Below, piece by piece: positions 7,733 to 14,296 of a stretch of 27,319 bases of DNA. The first letter of the stretch is position 1; every line of letters starts with the position of its first letter. The stretch spans positions 1-27,319 of IMG/VR virus record IMGVR_UViG_3300022074_000302. One strand, given 5' to 3'. The notes below the pieces were generated by a model, which ran no database searches, was not told the origin of the DNA, and saw only the letters and a program-made list of their open reading frames with translations. The translations under genes and the position numbers were made by a program. Source of the DNA: a virus.

Positions 7733-8626
7733 ATGGCAAAAGCAAGAGGCCACCGTGCCAACAAACCTAACGACTCATTCGGAACAATCAACAATGACTC
7801 GTTATATCGTGGGAAGCACCGCGAAGATGTCTACAAAGACGACGAAGACAACGAAGCGGAAGAGACTGTAGAAGCACAAGACGCGGACCCCGAAGAGGCT
7901 ACTCCGCAGCAAGCAAGCAGTTTCGTAGAACAAAAGCAAGAAGCTGAACACGACTACAAGAAACGATACGACGATCTCAAACGTCACTACGATACAAAGG
8001 TAAACGAATTCAAGCAGGAAATCGCGGAACTAAAGACGGCCATGCAATCTCCTCAAGCACAGATGCCACAGGGGGTAGCAATGCCAAAGACTCCGGAAGA
8101 ACTGCAAGCATTCAAAGACCAGTATCCAGAAGTGTTCGAAGTCGTACAGACCGTTTCATCCTATCAGGCTGAGTCACAGGTTGCCGAACTCCGGGAGGAA
8201 TTAGGCACCATCAAGGAGCGTGAAAAGGAACTCGAAAAGCAGAAGGCTTACCAGCAACTGCTCAATCATCACTCAGACTTTGACGAGATCAAGTCAGATG
8301 AAAAGTTTCTTTCGTGGCTCGAAGAACAGCCTGAGTCAATCTCAGATGGCATCTACAAAAACAATACGGATGCTAAATGGGCGGCACGGGTCATAGACCT
8401 CTACAAGGCCGATACTGGTGTACCGGCAAAAAGGAAGAAGACCACAAAGCCTTCTGCAGCAGACGCAGTCACTAAGACCTCCGCGAGAGAAGTAGCGACT
8501 GCAAAAGTAGATGGTAAAGTGTGGAAGGCTTCCGAAATCCGCAGCCTCAAGCCGTGGGAGTTCGAGAAACTAGAAGACGAACTCGACTCTGCGCGTCAAG
8601 AGGGACGGATCGACCCTAACAACTAA
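7733..8626 (+). CDS. Capsid scaffolding protein
   Basis: A 297-residue acidic protein directly before the major capsid gene, the canonical place for a scaffold. Residues 30-65 are very acidic. Residues 70-105 and 145-180 have heptad-like charged helices (DYKKRYDDLKRHYDTKV, AELREELGTIKEREKELEK). The segment LLNHHSDFDEIKSDEKFLSWLEEQP matches the pattern I know from podovirus scaffolds, where a 'HPDF...F..WL..Q' helix recurs. A basic patch (PAKRKKTTKP) and a charged C-terminal helix (KLEDELDSARQEGRI) follow; basic C-terminal regions bind coat protein in P22-type scaffolds. The start is supported by AAGAGGT upstream of the ATG. It would be transient in procapsids and absent from mature virions. 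Confidence 0.82.
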   Translation: MAKARGHRANKPNDSFGTINNDSLYRGKHREDVYKDDEDNEAEETVEAQDADPEEATPQQASSFVEQKQEAEHDYKKRYDDLKRHYDTKVNEFKQEIAELKTAMQSPQAQMPQGVAMPKTPEELQAFKDQYPEVFEVVQTVSSYQAESQVAELREELGTIKEREKELEKQKAYQQLLNHHSDFDEIKSDEKFLSWLEEQPESISDGIYKNNTDAKWAARVIDLYKADTGVPAKRKKTTKPSAADAVTKTSAREVATAKVDGKVWKASEIRSLKPWEFEKLEDELDSARQEGRIDPNN

Positions 8627-8656
8627 CCTTAACCTCAAGAAGGAAGGAAAGAACCA

Positions 8657-9634
8657 ATGGCATTTGGTACTGCTGCAGGTTACGCAAACCTGCCTTCCGG
8701 TAACTTCGCACCGGAAATTTTCAGCCAAAAGGTTCTCAAGTTCTTCCGTCGTGCTTCGGTTGTAGAAGACATTACAAACACCGACTACGCGGGCGAAATT
8801 GAAAACTTTGGCGACACGGTTCGCATCATCAAAGAACCAACAGTCACTGTCAGTGCATACACACGGGGTTCCGTTGTAAACGCACAAGACTTGGCTGACG
8901 ATCAAATCACGATGGTTGTCGATAATGCAAACGCTTTCGCGTTTAAGATCGACGACATCGAAGAGCGGCACTCGCACGTAAACTTCGAAGCACTTGCTAC
9001 CTCATCTGGTGCATTTGCCCTGAAGCGTAAGTACGACGCTAATGTCTTGCAAGCCATGTCAGATGGTGCAGGCATTGCAGGTGCTGACGATGCCTCACTC
9101 TCCGGCGGGTTGACCACTACCAACTCTGCTCTGGGTACGGCATCTGCTCCAATCAACGTAGAAACTGACGATGCAGGCATCAACCTGATGCTGCTGATGG
9201 CACGTACACTCGACGATCAGTCCGTGCCGGAAGAGAATCGTTGGTTCGTAGCACCGCCGATCTTCTACGAGAAGATGTTCCAAGCCGGTAATAAAATGGC
9301 TGAAGTACAGGTAACCGGCGATGCCACTTCACCACTGCGTAACGGTCTTGCTATTCCGGGTGCCCTCGCTGGCTTCCGTTGTTACAAGTCCACTGCGCTC
9401 AACTCGACAGCAGGCACCGATCAGGTAACTCTGTCTGGTGTGGCAACTGACGCCTCTGAGAACGTCGTTCTCGCAGGCCACATGTCGTCCACCTCCACTG
9501 CTTCGCACATTGCTAAGACCGAAGTGGTTCGTTCAACTGAGTCGTTCTCTGACGTGATTCGTGGTCTGCACGTTTTTGGTCGCAAAGTTCTGCGTCCAGA
9601 AGCTGTCGTTCGCGGCGTCATTGACTTCGCGTAG
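8657..9634 (+). CDS. Major capsid protein (HK97-fold, P22-coat-like type)
   Basis: A 325-residue protein following the scaffold, preceded by an unusually strong purine-rich ribosome-binding region (AGGAAGGAAAG). The order of segments matches P22-coat-like major capsid proteins: an N-terminal arm, FGDTVRIIKEPTVTVSAYTRG (E-loop and P-domain area), DDQITMVVDNANAFAFKIDDIEERHSH, a long spine-type helix (SGAFALKRKYDANVLQAMSD), and a C-terminal strand LHVFGRKVLRPEAVVRG. The codon choice and strong translation signal suit the most abundant virion protein. No second product by frameshift is evident, because the next gene has its own start 15 bases on. The HK97 fold is inferred from family pattern and position. 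Confidence 0.87.
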   Translation: MAFGTAAGYANLPSGNFAPEIFSQKVLKFFRRASVVEDITNTDYAGEIENFGDTVRIIKEPTVTVSAYTRGSVVNAQDLADDQITMVVDNANAFAFKIDDIEERHSHVNFEALATSSGAFALKRKYDANVLQAMSDGAGIAGADDASLSGGLTTTNSALGTASAPINVETDDAGINLMLLMARTLDDQSVPEENRWFVAPPIFYEKMFQAGNKMAEVQVTGDATSPLRNGLAIPGALAGFRCYKSTALNSTAGTDQVTLSGVATDASENVVLAGHMSSTSTASHIAKTEVVRSTESFSDVIRGLHVFGRKVLRPEAVVRGVIDFA

Positions 9635-9649
9635 GGGAGGGTTAAGTAA

Positions 9650-10102
9650 ATGACTACTTACAATCATACCATTCCCGGTGGCGGCACTGTCGGACATCCC
9701 GGCAATGTTCCCCGGCCTTACATGGTTCAGTCTCGCATTTTCGATGCTGCTGATCAGAACCTGTCAGCTAACGATGTCGTTCAGATGATCGATGTTCCGG
9801 ACAATACAATGGTTATTGGCGGATGTATCGACGTTCTTGAAGCAGGCGGTTCAGGCTTGACCTACGATGTGGGTCTCAGCACTGACATCGACGCTTTTGC
9901 TGACGGTGTTGACGGAAACGCTGACGCCATCTACCAGTTTAACCTCAAGGCTGCAGGCATCAATACTGTTATTGCTGCTGACGCCATTCAGGTTAAGGCA
10001 CTGGGTGCAGGCGTAACTGCAGGACGCTTCCGCGTTATCGCCATCCTGTGCGATATCGGAACAGGTCCTAAGCAGACTGCTTCCGTAACTACGGGCACAT
10101 AA
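9650..10102 (+). CDS. Probable capsid decoration/stabilising protein
   Basis: A 150-residue protein, beta-rich and small-residue-rich, encoded immediately after the major capsid gene with a good ribosome-binding site (GGGGAGGG). Alternating hydrophobic strands (MVIGGCIDVLEAGGSGLTY, QFNLKAAG, RFRVIAILCDIG) suggest a compact beta-sandwich. The N-terminal 25 residues are Gly/Pro-rich and flexible. Phage genomes often carry a decoration or head-stabilising protein here, and a terminator follows directly, so capsid, this gene and scaffold probably share one abundant message. Function is inferred from position and composition. A head-completion protein is an alternative. Confidence 0.65.
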   Translation: MTTYNHTIPGGGTVGHPGNVPRPYMVQSRIFDAADQNLSANDVVQMIDVPDNTMVIGGCIDVLEAGGSGLTYDVGLSTDIDAFADGVDGNADAIYQFNLKAAGINTVIAADAIQVKALGAGVTAGRFRVIAILCDIGTGPKQTASVTTGT

Positions 10103-10109
10103 TACTTTT

Positions 10110-10142
10110 GGGGGCAGGGCAACTTGCCCCCTTTACCTTTCT
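10110..10142 (+). terminator. Rho-independent terminator after the head genes
   Basis: GGGGGCA at 10110-10116 pairs perfectly with TGCCCCC at 10125-10131 around an 8-base loop, followed by a T-rich tail (TTTACCTTTCTTTT). A smaller internal alternative, GGGCA at 10117-10121 with TGCCC at 10125-10129, competes for the same right arm. Placement just after the decoration gene fits the end of a highly expressed head transcript. Confidence 0.8.
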
Positions 10143-10160
10143 TTTAATCTGTGGTATATA
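10132..10160 (+). promoter_or_regulatory. Candidate promoter for the accessory/lysis block
   Basis: TTTACC at 10132-10137 and TATATA at 10155-10160 are separated by 17 bases. Each matches the sigma70 consensus at 4 of 6 positions. A TGG just before the -10 box gives an extended -10 element. It overlaps the T-rich tail of the terminator. A short inverted repeat (CCCC-ACC-GGGG, 10168-10178) lies in the leader. It would serve the gene at 10200. Confidence 0.42.
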
Positions 10161-10199
10161 CATTCATCCCCACCGGGGTAAACTCTACTGGAGGTGACG

Positions 10200-10889
10200 A
10201 TGAATTACATCACAAGTAATATTCCCTACTTCAAGGCTTGGGTACGCAGAGAATACACAACCAACCACGACAGATACCACGGTGAGTACCTACACGCTAT
10301 GGTAATCGGTGTAACTACTCTACCAATGCGTACCCTATCATTTCAAGTCTTGTTTACAGGATGTGAAGACGAAGAAGACAACGTACATGGTGGGGCTATG
10401 TGGGCACGGATGCCCCTTACTGCCCTAGTGGGAGACACACCCCTAGATGACTGGCCTGAACCTATTCCTACTCATTTGGCACAGCCGTGGGACTGTCAGT
10501 CACATCACCACTCAGTATTTGTACTCAACAGGGCTACACCCTGCCCGTGGTACGCAAAGATAGACGGGGAGTTCTACCCTGCTAAGTACTACTTCACCGT
10601 AGACTACACGGACACAGAAGTAGCAGACGATCCAGCGCAACACAAGCAGAGTCATGTACTCGAACTCTTAGATGCTGGTGACTGGACGGGCAACATGGTC
10701 GCCCTACCCAACAATCGGGTACGAGTAACAAACCCTGCTTGGTTCGTAACAGGTGAGGGTGCGCCGGACTTCGCTCCTAGTCAGTGGGTCCATCATTCCA
10801 AACAAGACCCGAACTACGTCAGTGATACGGCACGGGTATTCAACAACCTCTATGCGGAGAGTGACAATGAAGAAGATGATGAAGAGTAA
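10200..10889 (+). CDS. Conserved-type phage protein of unknown function (229 aa)
   Basis: The ATG at 10200 is chosen over an in-frame GTG at 10194 because the ribosome-binding site TGGAGG (10189-10194) would overlap the GTG. The protein has no membrane segment and no catalytic motif I recognise. It is rich in Trp, Tyr and His (KAWVRREYTTNHDRYHGEY, QPWDCQSHHHSVFVLN, CPWYAKIDGEFYPAKYYF), which suggests a compact folded beta-rich core, and it ends in an acidic tail (SDNEEDDEE). I have the impression of similar proteins in marine phage genomes but know no role. It is the first gene after the head terminator and overlaps the next gene by 23 bases. Confidence 0.75.
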   Translation: MNYITSNIPYFKAWVRREYTTNHDRYHGEYLHAMVIGVTTLPMRTLSFQVLFTGCEDEEDNVHGGAMWARMPLTALVGDTPLDDWPEPIPTHLAQPWDCQSHHHSVFVLNRATPCPWYAKIDGEFYPAKYYFTVDYTDTEVADDPAQHKQSHVLELLDAGDWTGNMVALPNNRVRVTNPAWFVTGEGAPDFAPSQWVHHSKQDPNYVSDTARVFNNLYAESDNEEDDEE

Positions 10890-11100
10890 AGGCATGAAGC
10901 GTGGTGGCAAAACCAAAGCCAAAGGTATGGCTAAGGGTGGCATGCGCGGTGGCCGTAGAATGCCCATGATGAAAAAGGGCGGCAAGGCTATGAAGGCGAA
11001 GGGTATGGCTAAAGGCGGCAAGCGTGGTGGGGCAATGACTCTTGCATCGATTCGCTCTGCTGCTAAAGCAAAGGGCTACAAACTGGTAAAGTTGGCGTAG
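10867..11100 (+). CDS. Lys/Met/Gly-repeat basic small protein
   Basis: A 77-residue protein starting at the ATG inside the end of the previous gene. The first 60 residues are almost entirely Lys, Arg, Gly and Met, built on a repeated KAKGMAKGG unit (residues 17-25 and 43-51) with KKGG and RGG spacers. The last 20 residues (MTLASIRSAAKAKGYKLVK) look like a short helical anchor. The net charge is strongly positive and compatible with nucleic-acid or capsid-surface binding. It is the first of five consecutive basic genes. A protamine-like or scaffold-like role is only a hypothesis. A longer upstream start at 10753 in the same frame is unlikely, since it would lie deep in the preceding gene. Confidence 0.7.
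   Translation: MKKMMKSKGMKRGGKTKAKGMAKGGMRGGRRMPMMKKGGKAMKAKGMAKGGKRGGAMTLASIRSAAKAKGYKLVKLA
10915..11031 (+). repeat. Direct repeat coding KAKGMAKGG units
   Basis: Two 39-base units, 10915-10953 and 10993-11031, encode the same 13-residue plan (KAKGMAKGG, one variable residue, RGG), separated by 39 bases of similar composition. They are in frame within the basic protein gene. Confidence 0.65.
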
Positions 11101-11104
11101 TCAT

Positions 11105-11254
11105 ATGGCACGTCGTGGACTATACGCAAACATAGCAGCCAAGAAACGTCGCATCAAAGCCGGTAGCGGTGAGAAGATGCGTACTGCAGGGAGCAAAGGC
11201 GCACCTAGTAAAGCCAACTTCCGTCGTGCTGCACAGACTGCAAGGAAAAAGTAA
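11105..11254 (+). CDS. Basic small protein, GLYANI type (49 aa)
   Basis: A 49-residue gene between two basic genes, 4 bases after the previous stop and 1 base before the next start. The protein begins MARRGLYANIAAKKRRI, continues KAGSGEKMRTAGSKGAPSK, and ends in a basic helix (FRRAAQTARKK). I associate the pattern GLYANI..K...I.AGSGEKMR..GSKGAP with short proteins scattered through marine phages and other aquatic viruses; this is memory, not a search. Function is unknown. The strongly positive charge and the cluster setting suggest nucleic-acid association. Confidence 0.75.
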   Translation: MARRGLYANIAAKKRRIKAGSGEKMRTAGSKGAPSKANFRRAAQTARKK

Positions 11255-11255
11255 C

Positions 11256-11435
11256 ATGGCAAGGAAGGCACCACCCAAGCCCAAGAAGAAGTCGAAGGGC
11301 GCAACTCCTAAAAACAAGGCACTCTACTCCCGTGTGAAAGCAGAGGCAAAGAGAAAATTCGATGTCTATCCAAGTGCTTACGCAAATGCTTGGCTTGTTA
11401 GGACGTATAAGAAGCGTGGCGGGACGTACGCATAA
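11256..11435 (+). CDS. Basic small protein with FDVYPSAYANAWLV motif (59 aa)
   Basis: A 59-residue protein whose start ATG lies just after the previous stop. The N-terminal 20 residues are Lys/Pro-rich and disordered (PPKPKKKSKG). The rest forms a small conserved-looking domain: LYSRVKAEAKRKF, then DVYPSAYANAWLVRTYKKRGG. I know this 'VxPSAYAxxxLV' motif from small basic proteins of marine phages and giant viruses, where no function is established to my knowledge. Its stop overlaps the next ATG by one base (TAATG), which implies translational coupling. Confidence 0.75.
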   Translation: MARKAPPKPKKKSKGATPKNKALYSRVKAEAKRKFDVYPSAYANAWLVRTYKKRGGTYA

Positions 11436-11683
11436 TGGCTAAACCGAAGGGCGGCTTAACAAAGTGGTTCAAGGAAGACTGGCGGGATGTAAAGACCGGC
11501 AAGAAGTGTGGTCGTTCCGGATCAGAAAAGAAGAAGCGGCCCTACCCTGCGTGTAGGCCAGCCAAAGTTGCTAAACGTATCACAAAGAAAGAAGCGGCCA
11601 AGAAGACCGGACCACGCAGAGTGAACTGGTCTGTTACTGCTTCGGGCAGAAAAAGGAAGAAGGCCAGTGGCAAGAAAGCCTGA
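11435..11683 (+). CDS. DUF5872-like basic protein
   Basis: An 82-residue, Lys/Arg-rich protein. The N-terminal half (GGLTKWFKEDWRDVKTGKKCGR, followed by RPYPACRPAKVA) fits the pattern I remember as DUF5872, a small domain in aquatic phages and large DNA viruses. Two cysteines (in KKCGR and PACRP) could bind a metal or stack in a compact fold. The C-terminal half is a basic tail (TKKEAAKKTG, RKRKKASGKK). It is coupled to the preceding gene by a one-base overlap and overlaps the next by 17 bases. Function unknown. The family name is from memory and needs a profile search. Confidence 0.72.
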   Translation: MAKPKGGLTKWFKEDWRDVKTGKKCGRSGSEKKKRPYPACRPAKVAKRITKKEAAKKTGPRRVNWSVTASGRKRKKASGKKA

Positions 11684-11951
11684 CAACATGCCCGCCCGCA
11701 ACAAGAAGAACTTTCGTCCTACCAAGAAGGGTGCGGGTATGACGAAGGCTGGGGTAGCGGCATACCGTAAGAAGAACCCCGGTAGCAAACTAAAGACTGC
11801 AGTCACTGGCAAGGTGAAGCCCGGAAGCAAGGCAGCAAAACGTCGCAAGTCGTTTTGTGCGCGTTCTGCAGGACAGATGAAGAAGTTCCCAAAGGCGGCA
11901 AAGAATCCGAATAGCCGTCTACGTCAAGCACGGAAGAGGTGGAAATGTTAA
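11667..11951 (+). CDS. Basic protein with conserved CARSAGQMKKFP region
   Basis: A 94-residue protein. A GTG at 11667 has AGGAAGAAGG just upstream; an ATG at 11688 (MPARNKK) is an alternative start. It carries a well-defined pattern: AGMTKAGVAAYRKKNPGSKL, then KRRKSFCARSAGQMKKFPKA, then PNSRLRQARKRWKC. I recall this as a small domain of unknown function, probably DUF6321, in cyanophages and related viruses. The two cysteines and regular arginines suggest a folded nucleic-acid-binding or structural protein. It overlaps the holin gene by 7 bases. Function unknown. Confidence 0.72.
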   Translation: MARKPDNMPARNKKNFRPTKKGAGMTKAGVAAYRKKNPGSKLKTAVTGKVKPGSKAAKRRKSFCARSAGQMKKFPKAAKNPNSRLRQARKRWKC

Positions 11952-12328
11952 ACCTACTAATCGGTCCCGTAGCAAGTCTTGCGGGCACATGGCTGGAGGG
12001 TCACGTTGAAAAGGGTAAGGCTAAGACTGAGGCTGAAGTTGCTAAGAAGAAGGCTGAAGCGGTTGTATACGAACGCAAAGCGAATGCTGAAATCGATTGG
12101 GACTTGGAAGCTATCAAGGGCAGTGCGTCTTCGTGGAAAGACGAGTGGCTCGTAATTTTATTTAGTGTGCCACTGATACTGGCATTCATACCGGGAATGG
12201 AAGATGTCGTCAAGCACGGGTTCGAACAACTCCAAGCTATGCCGGAGTGGTATCAATATTCTCTGGGGGTTATCGTTGCTGCCTCATTTGGCATTCGTAG
12301 TGCTACTAAGTTCTTCGGGAAGAAGTAG
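11945..12328 (+). CDS. Holin, 3TM gene-transfer-agent type
   Basis: A 127-residue protein. The ATG at 11945 is preferred because AGAGG ends 5 bases before it. It has a hydrophobic N-terminus (LLIGPVASLAGTWL), a charged helical middle (KGKAKTEAEVAKKKAEAVVYERKA), and two clear membrane segments (WLVILFSVPLILAFIPG and YSLGVIVAASFGI). This layout and the SSWKDEWLVIL segment match the 3TM holin family first named for gene transfer agents. Holins form membrane lesions that release the endolysin and time lysis. The lysozyme lies two genes downstream, which supports the call. The family is common in phages of alphaproteobacteria, a weak hint about the host. Confidence 0.78.
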   Translation: MLNLLIGPVASLAGTWLEGHVEKGKAKTEAEVAKKKAEAVVYERKANAEIDWDLEAIKGSASSWKDEWLVILFSVPLILAFIPGMEDVVKHGFEQLQAMPEWYQYSLGVIVAASFGIRSATKFFGKK

Positions 12329-12330
12329 GC

Positions 12331-12573
12331 GTGGCCGACGTTACTTTTGAGCGCATATCCAAGTGGAAACTTCTGCCGCGCTTTATGATGCTTGTGATGA
12401 CTCTGATGAGTTGGCGTTGTGCAGAGTGGTTTATGAACTTGGACAGCCCCACTGCAGCACAGTCCGCATTTGTAAGCGTTGTGATGGGAGCCATGACAGG
12501 TGCGTTTGGTATCTGGATGGGCGGCGAAAACAAAGTAGAGATTAGGAAAGAACATAATGATGAACGCCCATAA
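12331..12573 (+). CDS. Small two-TM membrane protein in the lysis cassette
   Basis: An 80-residue protein starting with GTG 2 bases after the holin stop. There are two hydrophobic segments, roughly residues 14-33 (LPRFMMLVMTLMSWRCAEWF) and 44-65 (AFVSVVMGAMTGAFGIWMGG), then a charged cytoplasmic-type tail (KVEIRKEHNDERP). It overlaps the lysozyme start by 17 bases. A two-TM peptide between holin and lysozyme could be a second holin, an antiholin or a pinholin-like regulator. None of these can be told apart from the sequence. Confidence 0.68.
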   Translation: MADVTFERISKWKLLPRFMMLVMTLMSWRCAEWFMNLDSPTAAQSAFVSVVMGAMTGAFGIWMGGENKVEIRKEHNDERP

Positions 12574-13075
12574 TGCAACTCGCAGGATGAAGTACGACCT
12601 CAACACGTTTGTTAGCAAGCTGCGCCTAAACGAAGGCTTAGAACTCAAAGTGTATAAGGATTCTCTGGGTATCGACACTATCGGCATAGGACGCAACCTA
12701 GAGGGACGGGGCATCAGCAAAGCCGAACTCGACCACATGGACTTTCCGTCTATCTATGCTGTCTACGAACATGGCATCACAGAGGCAGATGCGTACTACC
12801 TAGCCAGCAACGACATTGCAATCGTAGAGGACGAACTGGCACGAGCCAAGCCTTGTGTGTACGACCTCGACGCTGTACGTCAATTGATTGTGATGGACAT
12901 GGCATTCAACATGGGTGTGCCTCGCTTGTGTAAATTCAAAAAAATGTGGGCCGGTATTGAGGCGGGGGACTTCCACACCGCATCCGTAGAGATGCTCGAT
13001 TCGCGTTGGGCAAAGCAAGTAAAATCGCGGGCCGTCAAACTTTCGGACGCAATGAAAAAGGGAGAGTTTGCATGA
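12557..13075 (+). CDS. Endolysin, T4-type lysozyme (GH24)
   Basis: A 172-residue protein close in length to T4 lysozyme (164). The catalytic triad pattern is intact: E26 in LRLNEGLELKVYKD, D35, and T41 in GIDTIGIG, with spacings of 9 and 6 exactly as E11, D20 and T26 of T4 lysozyme. The C-terminal lobe keeps the usual helices (VMDMAFNMGVPRL, SRWAKQVKSRAVKL). It cleaves the glycosidic bonds of peptidoglycan from the cytoplasmic side once the holin opens the membrane. No signal peptide is visible, so export depends on the holin. ATGs at 12557 and 12560 are both served by AGGAAAG. It overlaps both neighbours. Confidence 0.93.
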   Translation: MMNAHNATRRMKYDLNTFVSKLRLNEGLELKVYKDSLGIDTIGIGRNLEGRGISKAELDHMDFPSIYAVYEHGITEADAYYLASNDIAIVEDELARAKPCVYDLDAVRQLIVMDMAFNMGVPRLCKFKKMWAGIEAGDFHTASVEMLDSRWAKQVKSRAVKLSDAMKKGEFA

Positions 13076-13362
13076 GCGAAGCACGAGGAAGACCGGCACA
13101 GGAGAGTGCGGAAACAACAAGAGAAGACACAACAGGACGAAATATTGCCTTAACAACGGGCGCAACCGTTGCAGCTATGGGTGCCGGGGCCGCTATTATT
13201 AGTAAAGAAGAAAAAAAAGAAAGAGAACGCATTGATAAAGAAGCGAAACGCCGTAACGAAGAAGTAAAAAGAAAGTATCGCGGCGGTGGCGGTGGTGGTC
13301 TGTACGTAACTCCAAATACAGCTACCAAACGAGATGTAACTAAAAGATTTAAGAAAAATTGA
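13072..13362 (+). CDS. Small single-TM, charged protein of the lysis region
   Basis: A 96-residue protein beginning at an ATG that overlaps the lysozyme stop (ATGA). The N-terminal 25 residues are polar and charged. Residues 24-45 (NIALTTGATVAAMGAGAAII) form one possible membrane segment. Next comes a highly charged helix (KEEKKERERIDKEAKRRNEE), then a hexaglycine run and a basic tail. The layout of a membrane anchor followed by a charged helix resembles an inner-membrane spanin, but there is no lipobox partner and the length is short. A membrane-anchored virion protein is also possible. Confidence 0.65.
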   Translation: MSEARGRPAQESAETTREDTTGRNIALTTGATVAAMGAGAAIISKEEKKERERIDKEAKRRNEEVKRKYRGGGGGGLYVTPNTATKRDVTKRFKKN

Positions 13363-13547
13363 AGCACGTCTTTCTCCTGTTCGTTTTCTTGGGCACGGGA
13401 GAGGACAGACAGATGGTCAGCAGCGACATGTACTTTGCAGACTTGAACGACTGCGTATGGTATGCCCAAGTCCTACACAAACAGGGAGAGAAGATAACCT
13501 CCTACTGCCTACCTCGACTGATTGACAAAAACACAAAGGTGTACTGA
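13359..13547 (+). CDS. Small conserved-type protein with hydrophobic N-terminus (62 aa)
   Basis: A 62-residue protein that starts with TTG inside the previous stop (TTGA). The start KHVFLLFVFLGTG is preferred because related short proteins in marine phages, as I remember them, begin in this way. However, an in-frame ATG at 13413 has a much better ribosome-binding site (GGGAGAGGA, 7 bases upstream), so a 44-residue form may also be made. The middle reads VSSDMYFADLNDCVWYAQVL and the end ITSYCLPRLI, with two cysteines. The hydrophobic start is too short for a clear membrane helix. Function unknown. Confidence 0.6.
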   Translation: MKHVFLLFVFLGTGEDRQMVSSDMYFADLNDCVWYAQVLHKQGEKITSYCLPRLIDKNTKVY

Positions 13548-14245
13548 TGGACCCCATCTCAGCAATGGCAACTGCTTCGGCAGCTTTTTCAGCAATCAAG
13601 AAGGGTTTTGCTGTAGGTCGTGACATCGAACAGATGGCAGGGGATTTGTCTCGTTGGATGGGTGCTATGTCTGACCTAGATCAGGCAGAGCGAGAAGCAA
13701 AGAATCCACCAATATTCAAGAAGTTGTTTGCCGGACAGAGCGTAGAACAAGAAGCCATCACTGCCTTTGCAAACAAAGAGAAGGCAAAGCAGCAGCGGTA
13801 CGAATTGCAGCAGTGGATTTCCTTGACTATGGGTAAGTCGAAGTGGGATGAACTGCTGAAGACAGAAGCGTCAATACGCAAACGACGCAAGGAAACACTC
13901 TACAAGCAGCGTGAACGCAGACAGAAGTTCGTAGAAGTCGTTGCGTGGACAGTCATGGCTACACTTGGTGCTGCTGCACTCTACGGCTTTGTTATGTTTC
14001 TCAAGGGCAAAGTCGCTCACGCAGCAGACCCCACGCATGTAACGTGTCGCCTGAAGGGTTGCACCACCGTAGACAAGCAGCGTGTGTGCGTCTATCACGG
14101 CGTAAACAACACTGTAGATACTCTGTTTTTTCGTATGGACGAGTGGTTTCCACGCGAGTTTCAGTGTCGCTATAAGCCTAACGAAGTCAAACCACCAAGC
14201 ATCCAAGAGACGTTCGAAGCAATCCGCAAGTCACAAAAAAAATAA
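13547..14245 (+). CDS. Membrane-anchored protein of unknown function (232 aa)
   Basis: A 232-residue protein whose ATG overlaps the end of the previous gene. The N-terminal third is helical (MDPISAMATASAAFSAIKKG, RDIEQMAGDLSRWMGAMSDL). Residues 75-130 are strongly charged helix. One clear membrane segment lies at about 131-153 (VVAWTVMATLGAAALYGFVMF). A cysteine-bearing C-terminal domain follows (CRLKGC, RVCVYHGVNNT, EFQCRY), with four cysteines that could form disulphides in the periplasm. I have seen the pattern in marine phages annotated only as hypothetical. A role in lysis or in inner-membrane attachment during ejection is an inference from location and topology. Confidence 0.72.
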   Translation: MDPISAMATASAAFSAIKKGFAVGRDIEQMAGDLSRWMGAMSDLDQAEREAKNPPIFKKLFAGQSVEQEAITAFANKEKAKQQRYELQQWISLTMGKSKWDELLKTEASIRKRRKETLYKQRERRQKFVEVVAWTVMATLGAAALYGFVMFLKGKVAHAADPTHVTCRLKGCTTVDKQRVCVYHGVNNTVDTLFFRMDEWFPREFQCRYKPNEVKPPSIQETFEAIRKSQKK

Positions 14246-14248
14246 AAC

Positions 14249-14277
14249 TTGCTAAATACTTAAAATAGGTGTATAAT
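14249..14277 (+). promoter_or_regulatory. Sigma70-like promoter before the tail genes
   Basis: TTGCTA at 14249-14254 and a perfect TATAAT at 14272-14277 are 17 bases apart, in one of the few gaps of the region. The predicted start near 14284 leaves only about 13 leader bases, with the ribosome-binding site AGGGAG at 14285-14290 before the ATG at 14297. Confidence 0.7.
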
Positions 14278-14296
14278 GCTGTACAGGGAGACTGAC

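Noticed and set aside
9615-9660. Possible frameshift from the capsid gene into the next gene, as in T7 10A/10B
   Set aside because: The next gene has its own strong ribosome-binding site and ATG 15 bases after the capsid stop, and no slippery heptamer is seen.
12253-12738. Minus-strand open frame of 161 codons across holin and lysozyme starts
   Set aside because: It covers three coupled lysis genes on the + strand and has no plausible family pattern.
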